The notes under the pieces were generated by a model. It saw only the letters and a list, made by a program, of their open reading frames with translations. It was not told where the DNA came from and searched no databases. Shown here in pieces: positions 11,710 through 23,733 of a stretch of 64,000 bases of DNA (the first letter of the stretch is position 1; each line of letters opens with the position of its first letter). The DNA is taken from the NCBI RefSeq assembly GCF_002878395.1, contig NW_025856049.1, positions 164,567 to 228,566 on the forward strand. Direction: 5' to 3'. The stretch is from Capsicum annuum (lineage: Eukaryota > Streptophyta > Magnoliopsida > Solanales > Solanaceae). The position numbers and the translations under genes were made by a program.

Positions 11710-12120
11710 TTGGCACACTAATATTAACCGTCCATTCAAGGACTTTCTCTCTAGGAAAATAGAAATACACCCTCTTATTTCAGCAATCTATCATGGGATA
11801 GAAAGAAGCCAACCAATCCATACCCATTATAGCATCAAAATCTACAATTTCTAACTCAAATAAGTTATCCTTTGTACCGTGACCACAAATAGTTATTATA
11901 CAGTTTTGATACACTCTTCTAGGAATAAGAGATTCATCAGTTGGCATTGAAACTTCAAATGGCTTAACTAGTAATTCTGGTATTCTTTTGAACTTTCCAG
12001 CAACCAATGGAGTGAAATATGATAATTTAGAACCCTGATCAATTAATGCATACACATCATGTTAAAAGACAAACAATGTACCTGTAACCACATATGGAGA
12101 ATTCTCTAAATATTTTTGAT
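11710..12120 (-). pseudogene. A1 aspartic protease domain
   Basis: Minus-strand gypsy protease, open at 11780-12055 (91 aa). It begins with the active-site motif YALIDQGSKLSYFTP, in which Asp and Gly are kept, and continues through an RRVYQNC flap-like part to VDFDAIMGMDWLASF, the typical closing motif. The enzyme would cut the gag-pol polyprotein in the virus-like particle. The segment down to 11710 is the start of the linker to RT that B interrupted. This is the best preserved protease in the window, but its polyprotein context is destroyed. Confidence 0.85.
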
Positions 12121-12299
12121 CCGTTAAAGAATATGTACGATTCTAAACTCCACTAGAGTTAGCTGATTCTTTAGCACCTCTACTACGAACCATAGACTAT
12201 ACACCCCTACATGATTAAGCCAGCGATGATGATGATGTAACGACTGATCCATTAGGTCATTCCATACCACCTACGCCCTTTTATGGGTATTCTTTCATC

Positions 12300-13100
12300 T
12301 TATGCCCCGATGTACCACACTAAAACCAAGCATTTGTCCTGAACTATCATGTACCTAAATAAAGCTTTCCACATTATTTACATGGCTGCCAAGGAGATCT
12401 TAATTGGCTTATATTTCCTTGTTATTGATTCCCCATTGTTCATGAACTTTGAATCTCACTTCTTTGCAAAAACTAGTTTCCTTTAAACCCTTGAAACTAT
12501 GGTGTAGCACTAGTTGCAATTTTAAAAGATAATGGCCTAGGCGGTCTATTAGAAAACCAATGTCTAAACTCTCCTTGGGATGCCATAAGCTTGTATCTTT
12601 GCTCTGTCCATGTCTTTGTTCAAAGCAGCAATATTAAAATCTCTAACCATATATGGATCCAATCTATCCACATATCAATGTACTCTATCATCCATTTTAG
12701 CTACTATATTAGGAGCATACCTAGCTAAATAGTTAAACCGCAGGCTATACTCCCTCACGCTCATATTTTCTTAGCGGAGATTTAGGAAATGATCTGCACG
12801 AGCCTCTTGGATCTCAAACAGAAGATAATGATCAATAAATACATCTTTAAATTCTTTCCAAGTAGCTGAAGGTGCATCAATACCCCTAGATCATTTCCAG
12901 TCTTCATACCAAAATATAGCCCCCCCTTTAAATTTCTATAGTGCTAGCTCAACTTTCTTTTTACCTGATACGTGCATGACATCTAGAGCCCTTTGGATTT
13001 GATCCATAAAGTCCTGTGGGTGTTTATTAACATCTGATCCGGTAAATATGGGAGGATCTAGCTTAAGGAAATCCTTTGTTTGTAAGCTAGCTGCTTTATC
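12300..13100 (-). pseudogene. A1 gag remnant
   Basis: Minus-strand capsid region with an EARADHFLNLR segment, then MSVREYSLRFNYLARYAPN (about 12690-12810), the hallmark of chromovirus gag, followed by a VDRLDPYMVRDFN part. The nucleocapsid zinc knuckle near 12330 is degraded: only some of the Cys residues can be traced. Gag would form the particle that packages element RNA. Several stops and frameshifts are present. The zone 12121-12299 is the eroded link between gag and protease. Confidence 0.75.
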
Positions 13101-13601
13101 TCACCACTAGATCCTGTGGTTGGAATAGTTTTTCCTTGATCTTGTCCAGCAATAATACGAGCCAATAATTTCACCATATTCATTAGATCTTGCTTAGTAT
13201 CATTAATGGGTGGTTCTGAGGAAGCAGTTCTTCTGCTTCTTAGCTCTTCTAGGAAAGAGGAGTATAAGAAGTTTGTGATATAGACTCAGCCTGAGCCTCA
13301 CTTTGATTAACATACCTAGGTGGTGACTTATTGGTCCCTTCTCCAGCAGCCACATCTATTCACTTACCAGTATTCTTACTCCTTGTAACCGGAATCTTTA
13401 CTATAATAAGAGAAAAAAATAGATTTAATGGTTAAATAAGATTTCACCTAAAACATGGGCTCTATTGTACGATCTAAGATATGAAGAAAAAAAGACAATC
13501 CCTAAATATACCATAGCCTCCTGTTTATAGATGTGGTGCACAAAACACCCATAATCAAGACTCTACATAGATATGGATCTGTGGACTCCCTTGGACGACC
13601 T
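13101..13601 (-). other. A1 leader between PBS and gag
   Basis: About 500 bp of 5' untranslated leader, with nothing recognisable beyond position. The plus-strand ORF at 13533-13739 runs across the PBS into the LTR and is spurious. Confidence 0.5.
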
Positions 13602-13613
13602 GCTCTAATACCA
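13602..13613 (-). promoter_or_regulatory. A1 primer-binding site
   Basis: The minus strand reads TGGTATTAGAGC, one base from the initiator-Met tRNA complement TGGTATCAGAGC. It lies 4 bp inside the 5' LTR boundary and shows that A1 is primed by tRNA-iMet. Confidence 0.85.
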
Positions 13614-13617
13614 CTTT

Positions 13618-14195
13618 TGTCACGCCTCCAATCCTATTGGGGAAGACACCAGTGCCATGATGGCTCGAGAGAACAAATCCATGACCTTTTACTCCTCATG
13701 CATGAAACTATAATAAGCAAAGGATATATAATACATTGATGAGAAATAAATGACATGCCTAAATTTATATATATATACTAAATTTAGCCGTTGGGGCCAT
13801 AACATCCAAAAGATAAGAAACCATCATTACAACTTTACATTAGTTTACAAAACCTCTAAAAGATTTATAGACGTCTTGTTAAGGTTGGGAAAAACCCCTG
13901 CTTTAATCTTGACCATTGTACAACACCAAAATATATAAAACAAACTCGAAAAGCCCCGAATCAATCTAAAGCTCTCTAATAGCCACTGAATTATCTAGGC
14001 TTCTACTGAGAAGGTATATTTGTTGAAGAACCTCTGCTTGCAGCATGAAATATAGATCCCCCATAAGGGGGGTTTGTACAAAAATATTTACTAAATATGT
14101 AAGGCTAAAAGTAACCACACATGATACAGGAGCTCAACGGAAATCAGATATAAGTGTACAAATTGTACTAATAGACCACTTTTATATACACAAGG
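13618..14195 (-). repeat. A1 5' LTR, truncated
   Basis: Starts TGTCACGCCTCC on the plus strand, the 3' edge of the LTR in element orientation. It aligns with the A2 LTR (50702-51133, then 60151-60310) until about 14195, where homology stops and element G leader begins. About 2.2 kb of the LTR is therefore missing, judged by the 2843-bp A2 copy. Confidence 0.75.
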
Positions 14196-14925
14196 GAACT
14201 TGAGAGGTGCGTGAGCGAAATTAGGGGGAAAATGGAGGGTTTGGAGACCTTTTCAATTTTCGAATGGATCTGAAAATAATTGGTCCCCCCTTTGTACATT
14301 CAATTGTACTTTGATATTCCCTTTGTCCCCCCTTCTTTTGGAAGATTTGGAATATGCTAGGGAATATTCTTTGTACAAACAACTTTCACCTTCTCTTTCT
14401 TTCTTTTTGTCATCAAACAATGTCTTTGTATATTCTTCTTCAACAAGTTTTGCAGATGATAAAGAACAATATGAATATTCAAGAGTTGACCAAGGTTTGA
14501 CCACTAGGCAAATGAACCCTAAATTCAATTTTTCCTTTAGATCTAGGTTCCCTTTGCCAAGACAAACTCAAATATCAACAAATCATCCACAAAACATCCG
14601 CAATACAAAAATTCACATGTTGCCCTCTTCGCAAAAGCTTCAAAATACCACAACAATGGTGGATCTTAGCTAAAGCACAACCAAATCTTATTTCAGACAT
14701 AGATATAGACATATTAAGTGGTAGAGAACAAAAATCTAACACTTGAAACCAATAAAACAAAATAAAATTTAGTCAATATATATTGTAACTCATGGATCTA
14801 CCACAAACAAAAGGACAACACACAATTTTTTTGAGATTTTTGGATATTTTGACTTTTTTGTGAGATTTTCTTAATAAGGACACTAGAGCAAGGATTTAGG
14901 GATGTAGGAACAACCCTAACCAAGG

Positions 14926-14938
14926 GTTTGACACAAAA
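14926..14938 (-). promoter_or_regulatory. G primer-binding site, decayed
   Basis: The minus strand reads TTTTGTGTCAAACCC next to the LTR, against TTTGGTATCAAATCC in B. Position and partial match identify it. Confidence 0.5.
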
Positions 14939-15633
14939 TGATAGCCTAAAGGAAGGCTAAAACACAAAATGGACACTAAGATAACAAAAATCAGAAACTA
15001 AAAGAAAGGCAGATGAAGTAGAAGAACATAAATAGACGATTCGAAAGAAAAATGATAGATAATAAGACATTTACCAACACTAATGAGAAGCACTAAAGTG
15101 TATATCAAGAACTTAAGCACAAATCACCTACATTGATTATACCTCATTGTTAGGTAGACCCAAAGGAAGTCACCTTCGCTAAGCACCAACCTTTCTTGCC
15201 AATTTGTCTATACAAGTGAAATCCATCAATTGTGCTAACCCTAATTTCGGTTTCAACACTAAATTACAACTAAAGAGTATTCTTTCAATATTCATCAAAG
15301 ATAATGAAAAATTAAAGCTAAAGGTGAATTTATACTATTATTAGACAATGTAAAAAATACACTTAATGAAGGGTGCTCCTTTGGAGTGTAAAAAGGGAGT
15401 CTAAAAAGACCACAATATCCCTAATTTAAGGTACCTTTAGAGTGTATTCAAGGCTGCCTTGGAGTGCATTCAAAGCTCTTCTTCACGTTTTAGCAAATAC
15501 ACTCCCTTTGTTGAAGGCATCAGGCTCTCACAAGATCCCATTTGCATGAACAAAGCTTGAAAAGGCTCCAAAAGGGTCTTCAATCCGAAACTTGAACCTT
15601 TAATAATACCTTATGCTCTTCATGTCTGTATCA
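14939..15633 (-). repeat. G 5' LTR
   Basis: A 695-bp LTR from TGATAG to TGTATCA (plus-strand reading), both termini intact. A TATA-like block is at 15328-15335. It shares the AGGTGGACC/AGGTAGACC-CAAAGG and GAAGGGTGCTCCTTTGGAGTGTA segments with the B LTR but is about 220 bp shorter. Confidence 0.7.
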
Positions 15634-16109
15634 CCAGACAAATCTATAGAAAATACATCCATGAAGTCATGAAGAATTCAAACAAAATCCATGAATGTTG
15701 GCGAGGTAATGTTAATATCATCAATATGAGTTAAATAAGATAAATACTTCTATCTCTATTCTCCGACGAACATGAAAAATGGATAAAACACCCTTCTGAA
15801 TTAAATATACCTTTCCAAACTAACCTTAGCAAACTAAGCATAGCTAAGGTCAGGGGCTTAGCATAACTATTCAAAATAGCATGATAAGGAAATAACCAAT
15901 CCATATCTAAGATAACATCAAAATTAACCATATTTCAAATAATCAAGTCTACCCAAGTCCCACAACACGTAAAGGTAAGCGCACAACATCGATACACCTA
16001 ATCCACCACAAAAGAATCTCCTACAATTGTAGAAACATAAAGAGGCATAGAAGAGGCTCACACACAACATCAAAACCAAAAACACAATCTATAAACACAT
16101 AGAAGAAGG
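15634..16109 (-). pseudogene. F protease, C-terminal part
   Basis: Minus-strand frame containing MVNFDVILDMDWLFPYHAIL, equivalent to the MVDFDVILGMDWL motif of gypsy proteases (one Gly changed to Asp), preceded by a degenerate VSTIVGDS flap-like segment. Several stops occur. C is inserted a few residues downstream of the active-site DLGS triplet, whose codons lie at about 20493-20510. Confidence 0.65.
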
Positions 16110-16816
16110 TGATAGAGGAATGACCTACAGATATGAACACTAAGAGAAACTAGATAACAAACAAATAAAATAAAGTAAGATAGATAGCTTAACATACAAA
16201 ATTATAAGAAATAGAAATCAAATCGTGTATCAAACAGTAAGAAACCTAAGACACACAATAACAACACTAAATTGTTATAGTAACCGCTAATCGAATCAAC
16301 TCCACCTTACCACTATTGTTTCTAATCATGGATCAATAATAGCTTTTTCAATACCTATACAACTTGGCTTTTCCAAGCCGTACACAACACTCTCAAAGAG
16401 AGAAGAAAAAGTCTTTCATTGACTCTTAAATATTCAAAATCAACTAACTAAAAACTAAACCTAATGGAGTCTATTTATAGCTATTACATCAATTGACCAA
16501 ACTACCCTTAATGAAAAGGGGCTCCAATGGAGTGTAAAGAAAAGGTATAATTAGACCCAAACACCCTTAATAAGGCTGGCGATGGAGTGTAAGCACTCCT
16601 TTATCAAACTTAAAACCTTGAAATCCTTTTGAGCCTTGGGTAGTCAACAAGGCAAGCCTCTAAGCAACCTTTCACAAATAGAATTACTTTATTAAGGGTC
16701 CAAAATCCCTTCCCCTTGCATACTCTTGGGTCTTCAAGGTGTCCAAAGTTGGATTCTCCATGTGTTAGCCATGAATGATGACATCAAAAGTTATGATGGC
16801 CATTTGGATCATATCA
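16110..16816 (-). repeat. C 3' LTR
   Basis: A 707-bp LTR, TGATAGAGG to ATATCA in plus reading, followed by a PPT (CCAAAAGGGGAGGA on the minus strand, 16817-16830). TATA box CTATAAATAG on the minus strand at 16471-16480. The ORF at 16726-16923 crosses the LTR/PPT border and is spurious. Confidence 0.8.
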
Positions 16817-16830
16817 TCCTCCCCTTTTGG

Positions 16831-18400
16831 AAAGGATTCTACCTGGAATCCAAACCTTGCAAAATCAAAGAAAGGACAAACGAAAACAAACTTCTCATGG
16901 CATGGAGGTTAGGGTTAGCATAATAAATCATCTCAATATGCCAAGGTTACATATACCTAAAATATAACCAAGGATTCCTTGAATTATATATTAAAAACCC
17001 AATGAAAGATGCACAAAGGATTTGGTTACGGAAATCACTAAGAGATAAAGAAGCTACAAGAGTCCCAATGGCATCACTTGGTCTAAAAGGTATAATTAGT
17101 ATCTTATGATCTGCAACACACAAGCTCTCTTTTATCCCTTCGAGAGACTACAGCGAGGGTGGTGATTCAATTAGTTCTAAAGTCCATAAGATCCATATAG
17201 CATTATTATCTACACAAGTGGACTTACCAACTAATTTTTTACCTCTACATAAAACAAATTCAAAACTACTATGGACGTCATCATAGGCAAAGAGGTAGTA
17301 TAGGAAAGAATGAAGTGAAAAGGCGTTCACGGGTGAAGAATAAGAATTTAAACACATATACATTCTTTCCTTCAAACAACTAGACAACTTGGCATCCAGA
17401 AGTTAGAATTCATGCAATTTAGGCACAAGCTTATCAAACAAGAATGCACATTTAGGAACATTTCTCCGAGGAGTCAATCACACCTCTTCCCTTGGATTTT
17501 CAAGAAGGATTACACATTTCTTATCCTTAAGACTACTCTCATCTTTCAAAAAGAGATTTCTATCTTGAGGAGAAATATTGTCAAACCATAGTTAGTTAGC
17601 ATAGCGGCTATAGCCTTGGAGGCAAGTTATACCATCATTCTCACCACTAAGTTTAATAGAAGTGTTTAAATCATCTTCAAACAAGACATTATACCTAAAA
17701 AGAGCATTATCTATTGCCCGGGCAGATTCAGAACAAACATTTTCATCACTCTCTAAATGATTAGTATCAAGTTTTAAAGAGATTTTAAGTGCAAGATTAT
17801 CCCAAGAATAGTTGTTGGGTTCACTCCCATGTTGTTGACCAACTATCACTTGACTTCTATTAATTACATCACACATATTCTCAAGTGCTGGAAAAGTTTC
17901 ACAAATATGTTGGTCAATGCAATTTTCACACGACGACATACTTTCATTCAACATAATAGCTTCAACACTAAGTGGCCATAAGTCAACCTTACAAGAAGTG
18001 TCAACTCGATCTTCTTTAGGATCAACTAGTTTATCCGGTCACACAATATAGACATCATCCACAAGTAGCAAAGAATTAATTTACTCATATGTAGGTAGTC
18101 TATTACTCACACTCAATCGCTTATTAGACATATGATCATCATTCATATGAACCAAAGTGTAAGAGTTAGCTATTTTACCTTGATGTTTAAGAGTATGTTC
18201 GTCTTTACCTCAATATGAAAGTCCGTCACAAGCTTTGGCAGCACCTTTCTTTGGAAAGCTCTCTTCGTAAGTGGTTTGGGCAATTGAAATTTAAGAGAAG
18301 TGTTTGTATAATAATTGATGTATAATTTCAATATGACGTTTCATATCTTAAAGATCATCAATTATGCAAACAGACGTGGCACTAAAATTATTGAAAGCTA
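16831..18400 (-). pseudogene. C copy of the B-family ORF
   Basis: Minus-strand relic of the family ORF. The N-terminal NNFSAT block (about 18370-18400) has ATA where B has ATG. It is followed by GKIANSYTLVHMNDD (about 18110-18180), VDPKEDRVD (18000-18026), and the open block 17592-17954 (120 aa) with INRSQVI and an IDNALFRYNVLFEDD segment like the QAFFRNSILFKDD of B. NISPQDRNLFLKDES lies near 17530-17590 and a last open block at 17148-17387. Several stops and frameshifts break it. It is about 470 codons overall. No known domain is recognisable; function unknown. Confidence 0.55.
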
Positions 18401-19769
18401 TGGTACGTAACCAAAAAAAAGACAACAACAAACAAAAGAAAAGAAACAAGATTAGCAGTAAAAGCTCCTCACCAACACATGTATACACTCACATTTGTTA
18501 TCCTCACAATTGGAGTGGCAAATATTGAAAGTTACTTATACTCCGATAGTCAATAAGGTATCAATCACTATTTAGCGGTCAGAATTATTTCTGGTTTGAT
18601 GGACTTAAGACACTAAATAGAAAATTCTACTTACGAACTTGGAAGAAAAGTTACGATGAATTAAAAATGATAAAAGCATGCAAAGAACGAAAACACAAAA
18701 GAAAAGGAATCAAAACTAACTCACAACTTAGTAAACAATTACTAGTTGGTCAATTATCACTAGAATCAACAAAATTGAAACTAAGAATCAAGAATAGAAA
18801 CAAAGAAATCAAGATTTGAGCTTAAAATCCAAAAGTAGTGAAGTGGCAGCTTGTGGTTGGACGTCAATTTTGAAATTTTTTTTGTTCTTCTTATTGTGTT
18901 TCAGCCAATTTTCAACCACGAGAGTGTAATTTCAGTTTTTGGAGGTGAAAACACTAGGTTTGCAACCTTTTTCAAGCTCAAATAGATTTGAATTGAAATG
19001 GTCCTCCCCTTGTACTTTCAATTATACTTGTTCTTGTACTTTATTATTCCTTCCCATTTTTTGTTTTATTTCTTTTTGATGACTAGGAAGGTTCTTACAA
19101 ATTTCCTTGAAAAAGTTGTACACTCTCTTTTCCTTCTTTTATAAGATCAAACACCCGTTTTTGAATATTCTTCTCCAATAAGATATGAAGATGATGAAGA
19201 ATAACAAGAATATTCAAAAGTTGACCAACTTTTGACCACACGGCAAATGACCTCCAAATTCAAATTCTTTTGTAGATTTACATTCCTTTTGCCAATATAA
19301 AAACAAATAATACAAAATAACTTCCAACCAATGTCACAATCATAACACCTACATGGATCCACCTTCAAAAAGAATCAAACTCAAGTTGAACAATGGTAGA
19401 ATGCTCAAAACAACTCAGATCTTGCTCAAATCTCAAATCTAAACTCTATTAGTTCTAGGAAACAATGATCTAGCACTAGAAACTCACAGAAACCACAAAA
19501 ACAAAGTCGATCTAAATTTTAAAATATTCCCAAACACAAAAAAAGTGATTAACAACTTTTATTGTGAGATTTTCAATTTTCTACACTTTTTGTAGTGTTA
19601 GGAACAAGGATCTAATACTAGAAACACACAAAACACACAAAAATCAATTCTCAAAAATTGAAAAACCCTACAAACATGAACAATAACTTTTTTTGGTATT
19701 TCACTTATTTTTCTTTTTCAAGATAACAATCCCAAGATTGATTTTGTTGGAACAAAACCAAACCTTGCT
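18401..19769 (-). other. C leader with paired TTGACC boxes
   Basis: About 1.4 kb leader homologous to those of B, E and G. TTGACC occurs at 19221-19226 and 19232-19237. A CTCCCCTTGTACTTTCAATT block near 19005 is shared with B (10164) and E (50535). No ORF here is supported; 19147-19368 is fortuitous. Confidence 0.55.
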
Positions 19770-19780
19770 TTAATACCAAA
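19770..19780 (-). promoter_or_regulatory. C primer-binding site
   Basis: The minus strand reads TTTGGTATTAAAGC next to the 5' LTR, two substitutions from the tRNA-iMet complement TGGTATCAGAGC. Confidence 0.65.
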
Positions 19781-20487
19781 TGATAGAGGAAAGACATAAA
19801 TACATGAAGACTAAGACAAAAAGATAACAAACAAATATAATAAAGTAAGATAGATAACTTCACATATAAGATTACAAAAAATAGAAATCAAATAGTGTAT
19901 GAAATGGTAAGACCCCAAAGACCCGCAATAAAATCACCAAACCCTTACAGTGACCACTAAGGGAATCAACTCTTCCTTATAACTACTGTTTGTAATCAAG
20001 GATCAATAATAGCTTTTCCAAGCCCCACACTACTTGGCTTTTCCAATCTCTACACTACACTCTTAAAGAGACAAAAAAAGTCTTTCAATGACTCTCAAAT
20101 ACCCATAATCAATGAACTAGAAAATAAGCCTAATGGAGAGTTTATTTATAGCTATTACATCAAATGACCAAACTACCCTTAATGTAAAGTGGCTCCTATG
20201 GAGTGTAAAGAAAAGGTATAGTTAGACCAAAACACCCTTAATAAGGGTGGTCATGGAGTGTAAGGACTCCTTCTTTACACTTCAACCCTTGCCATCCTTT
20301 TGAGCCTCGGGTAATTATCAAGGAAAGCCTCCAAGCAACCTTCCAAACATGGAATTGCTTTATTAAGTGACCAAAATAAATTCTCTATGAGTACTCTTAG
20401 GCAATCAAGGTGTCCAAAACCGAATTCTCAATGTGTTGGCCTCGAATGATGACATCAAAAGTTATGATGGCCATTTTGATCATATCT
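19781..20487 (-). repeat. C 5' LTR
   Basis: A 707-bp partner of 16110-16816. The TGATAG end is intact and the outer end is CATATCT. TATA-like CTATAAATAA lies on the minus strand at 20142-20151. Confidence 0.8.
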
Positions 20488-20610
20488 AAAGATTGACCCA
20501 AGGTCAAATAACATCGAAGTAAATCTATGATATGCTATGATCATAGTTGTAAGAATAATATTAATGAGCTACGCCTCAAGTTTAGTAGGTATAGCATAGC
20601 ATTGACCATA

Positions 20611-21062
20611 TGTAATACCCCAAAACTTGTCCAAAGATGTGCCACGGTGCTCAAGACTATGAGTAGCATTAAGCTAACTCTATCTACCTTATACTAGGTA
20701 TAAATCTCATAATTAAGGTAATATAGACATGAAAGTCATACCAAATGAAGAAACTGTTTGAAATAACTGAGAATAATCTAAAAGAAATGTCTGAAAATCA
20801 AATACTGTAAGTCAGAATGAAATCTAGAAGTTTGACAAGCCTCTTATACAAATACTAACTAAAGAGTCACTGGGATGGACCCCCAGGAAACACGAACTGT
20901 TTGAAAAGAATATTAAATTATATAAAACTGCTAAGCTGTAGAATCTGAATGAATAAGTCCCCGAACTATGAGGACTCACAAACTGTCAGATGAAGATAAA
21001 AATGCTCTAACTACTCATGCTACTGATGCTCAGCACCTGAACATACATTACGAGATAATATA
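20611..21062 (-). repeat. I 3' LTR, piece 1
   Basis: Begins TGTAATACCCC (plus reading) and matches the J LTR start: CACGGTGCTCAAGAC, then the GACAAGCCTCTTATACAAATACTA region. It stops at the H insertion. Confidence 0.8.
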
Positions 21063-23729
21063 TGTAAGACACCATAAAATTTTAAGTCTAACTAAGCTCC
21101 TTAAGGATTGATAAGAAAATCAAATACCTAGAAGAATTTTTGCTAAGTTTTCAACACTAGTAATATTTCAAGCCTCCGAACTTTGGGGATTTATTTGGCG
21201 ACCTTTCCGACCTCCATTTTTTGATTTTAAAGTTGTGCTGCGATGGGGAAAGACTCTAGTATGTCTTGTTCATATTTAGAACGCATTTTTGGAGCATTTC
21301 AGTGGCTGAACTCACTGGTTTGAAATGATCCTGCATTCCAGGCGCATTTCAGGCAGAAATTTCAGGGTCAACTTCAAATGATCATAACTCCTAGTATATA
21401 ATGCACTGGGAGGGCTGCTATATACCAATGGAAATATATTTGAGTCTTCTTTCAAATTCAATAGATTTTATCCAAATCTAACATTGGAGTAAAAATTTAT
21501 GATCAATTTACTTTAGCATATCAAAACTATCAACAGAGGGACAACTGCGTCTTTCTCCCTTTCCTTAGTGGCATTTTAGTCTTTTTCCCCATCCTATATA
21601 TATACACAAATATAGTATAAAGGATTCTTTGGAACAAAATATATCCCTTTTCATCATTTTCTCTTAAGAACAAGAGAAAGGGTTTCAATTTGAAGACCCA
21701 GGTTCAAAGGATTTCACTGTTAATCATAAAGACTCTTCATTCTAAGGTATGTGTAGTGTTCATCCATGGATTCCTTTCATCCATGGATCAAAAAATCATG
21801 TTTTAAATCATGTATTATGGATACTTTTTTATGATATGATTATCTTCAAGTTGGGATCTTTATGTATTTTTATGAAGCCATGTTAGTATGTAAGTTGAAA
21901 TTAGTTTTTCATGATATCTATATTGTTGGATGTTGATAATCAAGTTGTTGATATTGAATGATTCCCAAGTTGGAATATTTATGCGATATGATAAATCTAT
22001 GATACCATGTGAGTTGAAAACATATAAAACTTGGTTTTTCATGATGTAAAATCTTGTGGTTTCACGTATGCCTAAATTGTGCATGAAAGGTGTCTAATGA
22101 AATTCCTAGAATAATAATAATCATGTTTTCATGACTTAAGAGTACCAAGTAACAAGTCCATGCTCTATGCTTTATGATTCTACATGAATTCCACGTTATT
22201 GATATGTATAGTGGTTGTGTCATGTAGTGAACATGATGTTGAAGTTAAGAGACTACTTCTACATTAAATGTTTCCCCTTCTATGTATGATGTGTTGAGAA
22301 CCATGTGTAGTATTGAATCCCTTACGTATGATATTATGAATTGTGGACTTTATACCTATGACTAAGTTAGTCATGTGTGTCAGTTTGCCTCCATCGAATC
22401 CTGGGGTACTTGTACTCGAAAAACATAGTTGTGTGCTTAGAGCCATGTCATGTTGTCATGATATCTTTACTCCATCCATATTCTATAGAATTCAGTCAGT
22501 CATGTGACTCAGGAAGTCTCAGAAATCTCATGATCTAAGTTACTATCAGATATCAGTAGCATTCTATTAGTCAACGAAATAAAGGAAACTCAGCTCATGT
22601 ACAGTTTAGTCAATCATGTTCAGTCTCTTCAGATGGGAGTAGAAGATATCTTCGAGTGAACCCAAGGATGGGAAATCACCTAGTTTAGATGAGGGTATGA
22701 TTCCTAGAAGCAATACTTCCATTCCAGAACTATGTAGTTAGCATAGGTTGAGATATCAACACTCCAAGCTTTAGGTTTGATGAGGCGGACATTCACCGTT
22801 CTCATTTGGGGACACTGCCAGATTTGAGGGTCACTCACAGCTTGTCTTTACCCATGGCACGGTATTGACACCCTTCCAATCAGGGCAAGGATTGGAATAG
22901 CATACATGGGGCATGTCGGTTAAGATACTAATTCCCACAGTTTCAGTCTCAGCATCAATAAAAGAACTCAGATAGTTCTTCAGACTTTAGGACTATTAGA
23001 TATAGTCAATATAGATACAGTATGGAACTCAGCTAGTCCCATTAGAATTAGGACTATCAGACATAGTCACCAATGTTATATCAGTTATCAATACCATGTT
23101 AGATCAAATTCTGCATTCATGTATCATGATATCAGTCTCAGTCTCATAATTTTGCATGCACTCTGACGTTCATATTAGTCAGTTATTTAGCCTTGTTCAT
23201 GCATGTAACCAATTGCGTATACCCTACTTCACTCGTATACCCATTGCTCTTAGTTGTACTGACACATTTGCGCTTTGGTGCTTTATTTTATGTTACACCA
23301 TAGGTACTGAGACACGAGACCATTAGCAGTAGTAGTTGATCAGTTTTAGCTTGCAGCATCAGTGGTGAGCCCTCATTATGTGAGAACATATTATTCTATT
23401 TCATTGTTGTTATACTCAGTTTTATTTAGTTATCGTAGTTAGTTGGGGAAATGTCCCATCAACTCTCCTATCATATAGTTAGAGGCTTTTAGACTATCAT
23501 GTTTTCAGATAGTATTTTAGGTTGTTTTTGGGTATTTATACCCCACCAGATGTTTGATATTCAATTTGAACCTTATGGCCTATCATCCTTTGTTCTGCAT
23601 TATGTTTATATATATATATATATATATTATGCATTGTATAGATAGAGATATCAGTCATTGGTTAGCTTGTGGTCCGTCGGGGCCATAAACACCGTGTAGC
23701 ATTTCGATTTAGAAAATTAGGGTGTTACA
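21063..23729 (+). repeat. H 5' LTR
   Basis: A 2667-bp LTR starting TGTAAGACACC and ending GGTGTTACA. A TATA run (21595-21604) follows a pyrimidine-rich stretch, giving a plausible promoter for the element RNA. A TA microsatellite is at 23606-23628. Small ORFs at 21860 and 22264 are non-coding LTR. Confidence 0.9.
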
Positions 23730-23733
23730 AACT

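Larger units (their letters stand above)
1..14195 (-). mobile_element. Element A1: decayed Ty3/gypsy element, interrupted by B
   Basis: This is a minus-strand LTR retrotransposon entering from beyond the left edge. Read right to left it has a partial 5' LTR (13618-14195), PBS, gag, protease, RT, RNase H and the integrase zinc finger, the usual Ty3/gypsy order. Element B (1854-11709) splits it between protease and RT. The pieces on each side of B continue the same protein alignment, which is how they were joined. The right end is truncated at about 14195 against element G. The same family recurs as A2 at the right edge of the window, where a chromodomain is visible after the integrase, so A1 is probably a chromovirus too. 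Confidence 0.85.
14196..15633 (-). mobile_element. Element G: truncated relative of B
   Basis: Only the 5' part of a B-family element is left: leader (14196-14925), decayed PBS and complete 5' LTR (14939-15633). The ORF, PPT and 3' LTR were removed by the break at 14195. The leader matches B and E closely, including the CAATTGTACTT block and the paired TTGACC boxes (14486-14491 and 14497-14502). The outer LTR end TGTATCA abuts the F protease-RT linker, so G was inserted in F. The 120-aa plus-strand ORF at 14311-14673 is antisense to this leader and is not supported. Confidence 0.75.
16110..20487 (-). mobile_element. Element C: complete relative of B
   Basis: A compact 4378-bp minus-strand element: 3' LTR 16110-16816, PPT 16817-16833, ORF remnant, leader, PBS, 5' LTR 19781-20487. 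There is no pol. Flanks are GAAGG (16105-16109) and AAAGA (20488-20492), which could be one duplication with two G/A transitions. By eye the LTRs are about 83% alike, so C is older than B. It shows the undisturbed layout of the family, because nothing is nested in it. Confidence 0.78.
15634..20610 (-). mobile_element. Fragment F: gypsy protease region, interrupted by C
   Basis: An internal gypsy fragment with no LTRs in the window. Left of C (15634-16109) it encodes the protease-RT linker (FMDVFSIDLSG-like) and the protease end (VNFDVILDMDWL, in the open frame 15731-15931). Right of C (20488-20610) it encodes the residues leading to the active site, FDLGS. Together they form one minus-strand protease. 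G borders it on the left and I on the right, so three insertions fall within about 200 codons of it. Confidence 0.65.

Noticed and set aside
14311..14673. 120-aa plus-strand ORF
   Set aside because: Antisense to the conserved G leader; the aligned B and C leaders do not keep the frame.
23606..23628. TA repeat as a possible origin or structured element
   Set aside because: A simple microsatellite in the H LTR; an interrupted homologue sits in the other LTR.
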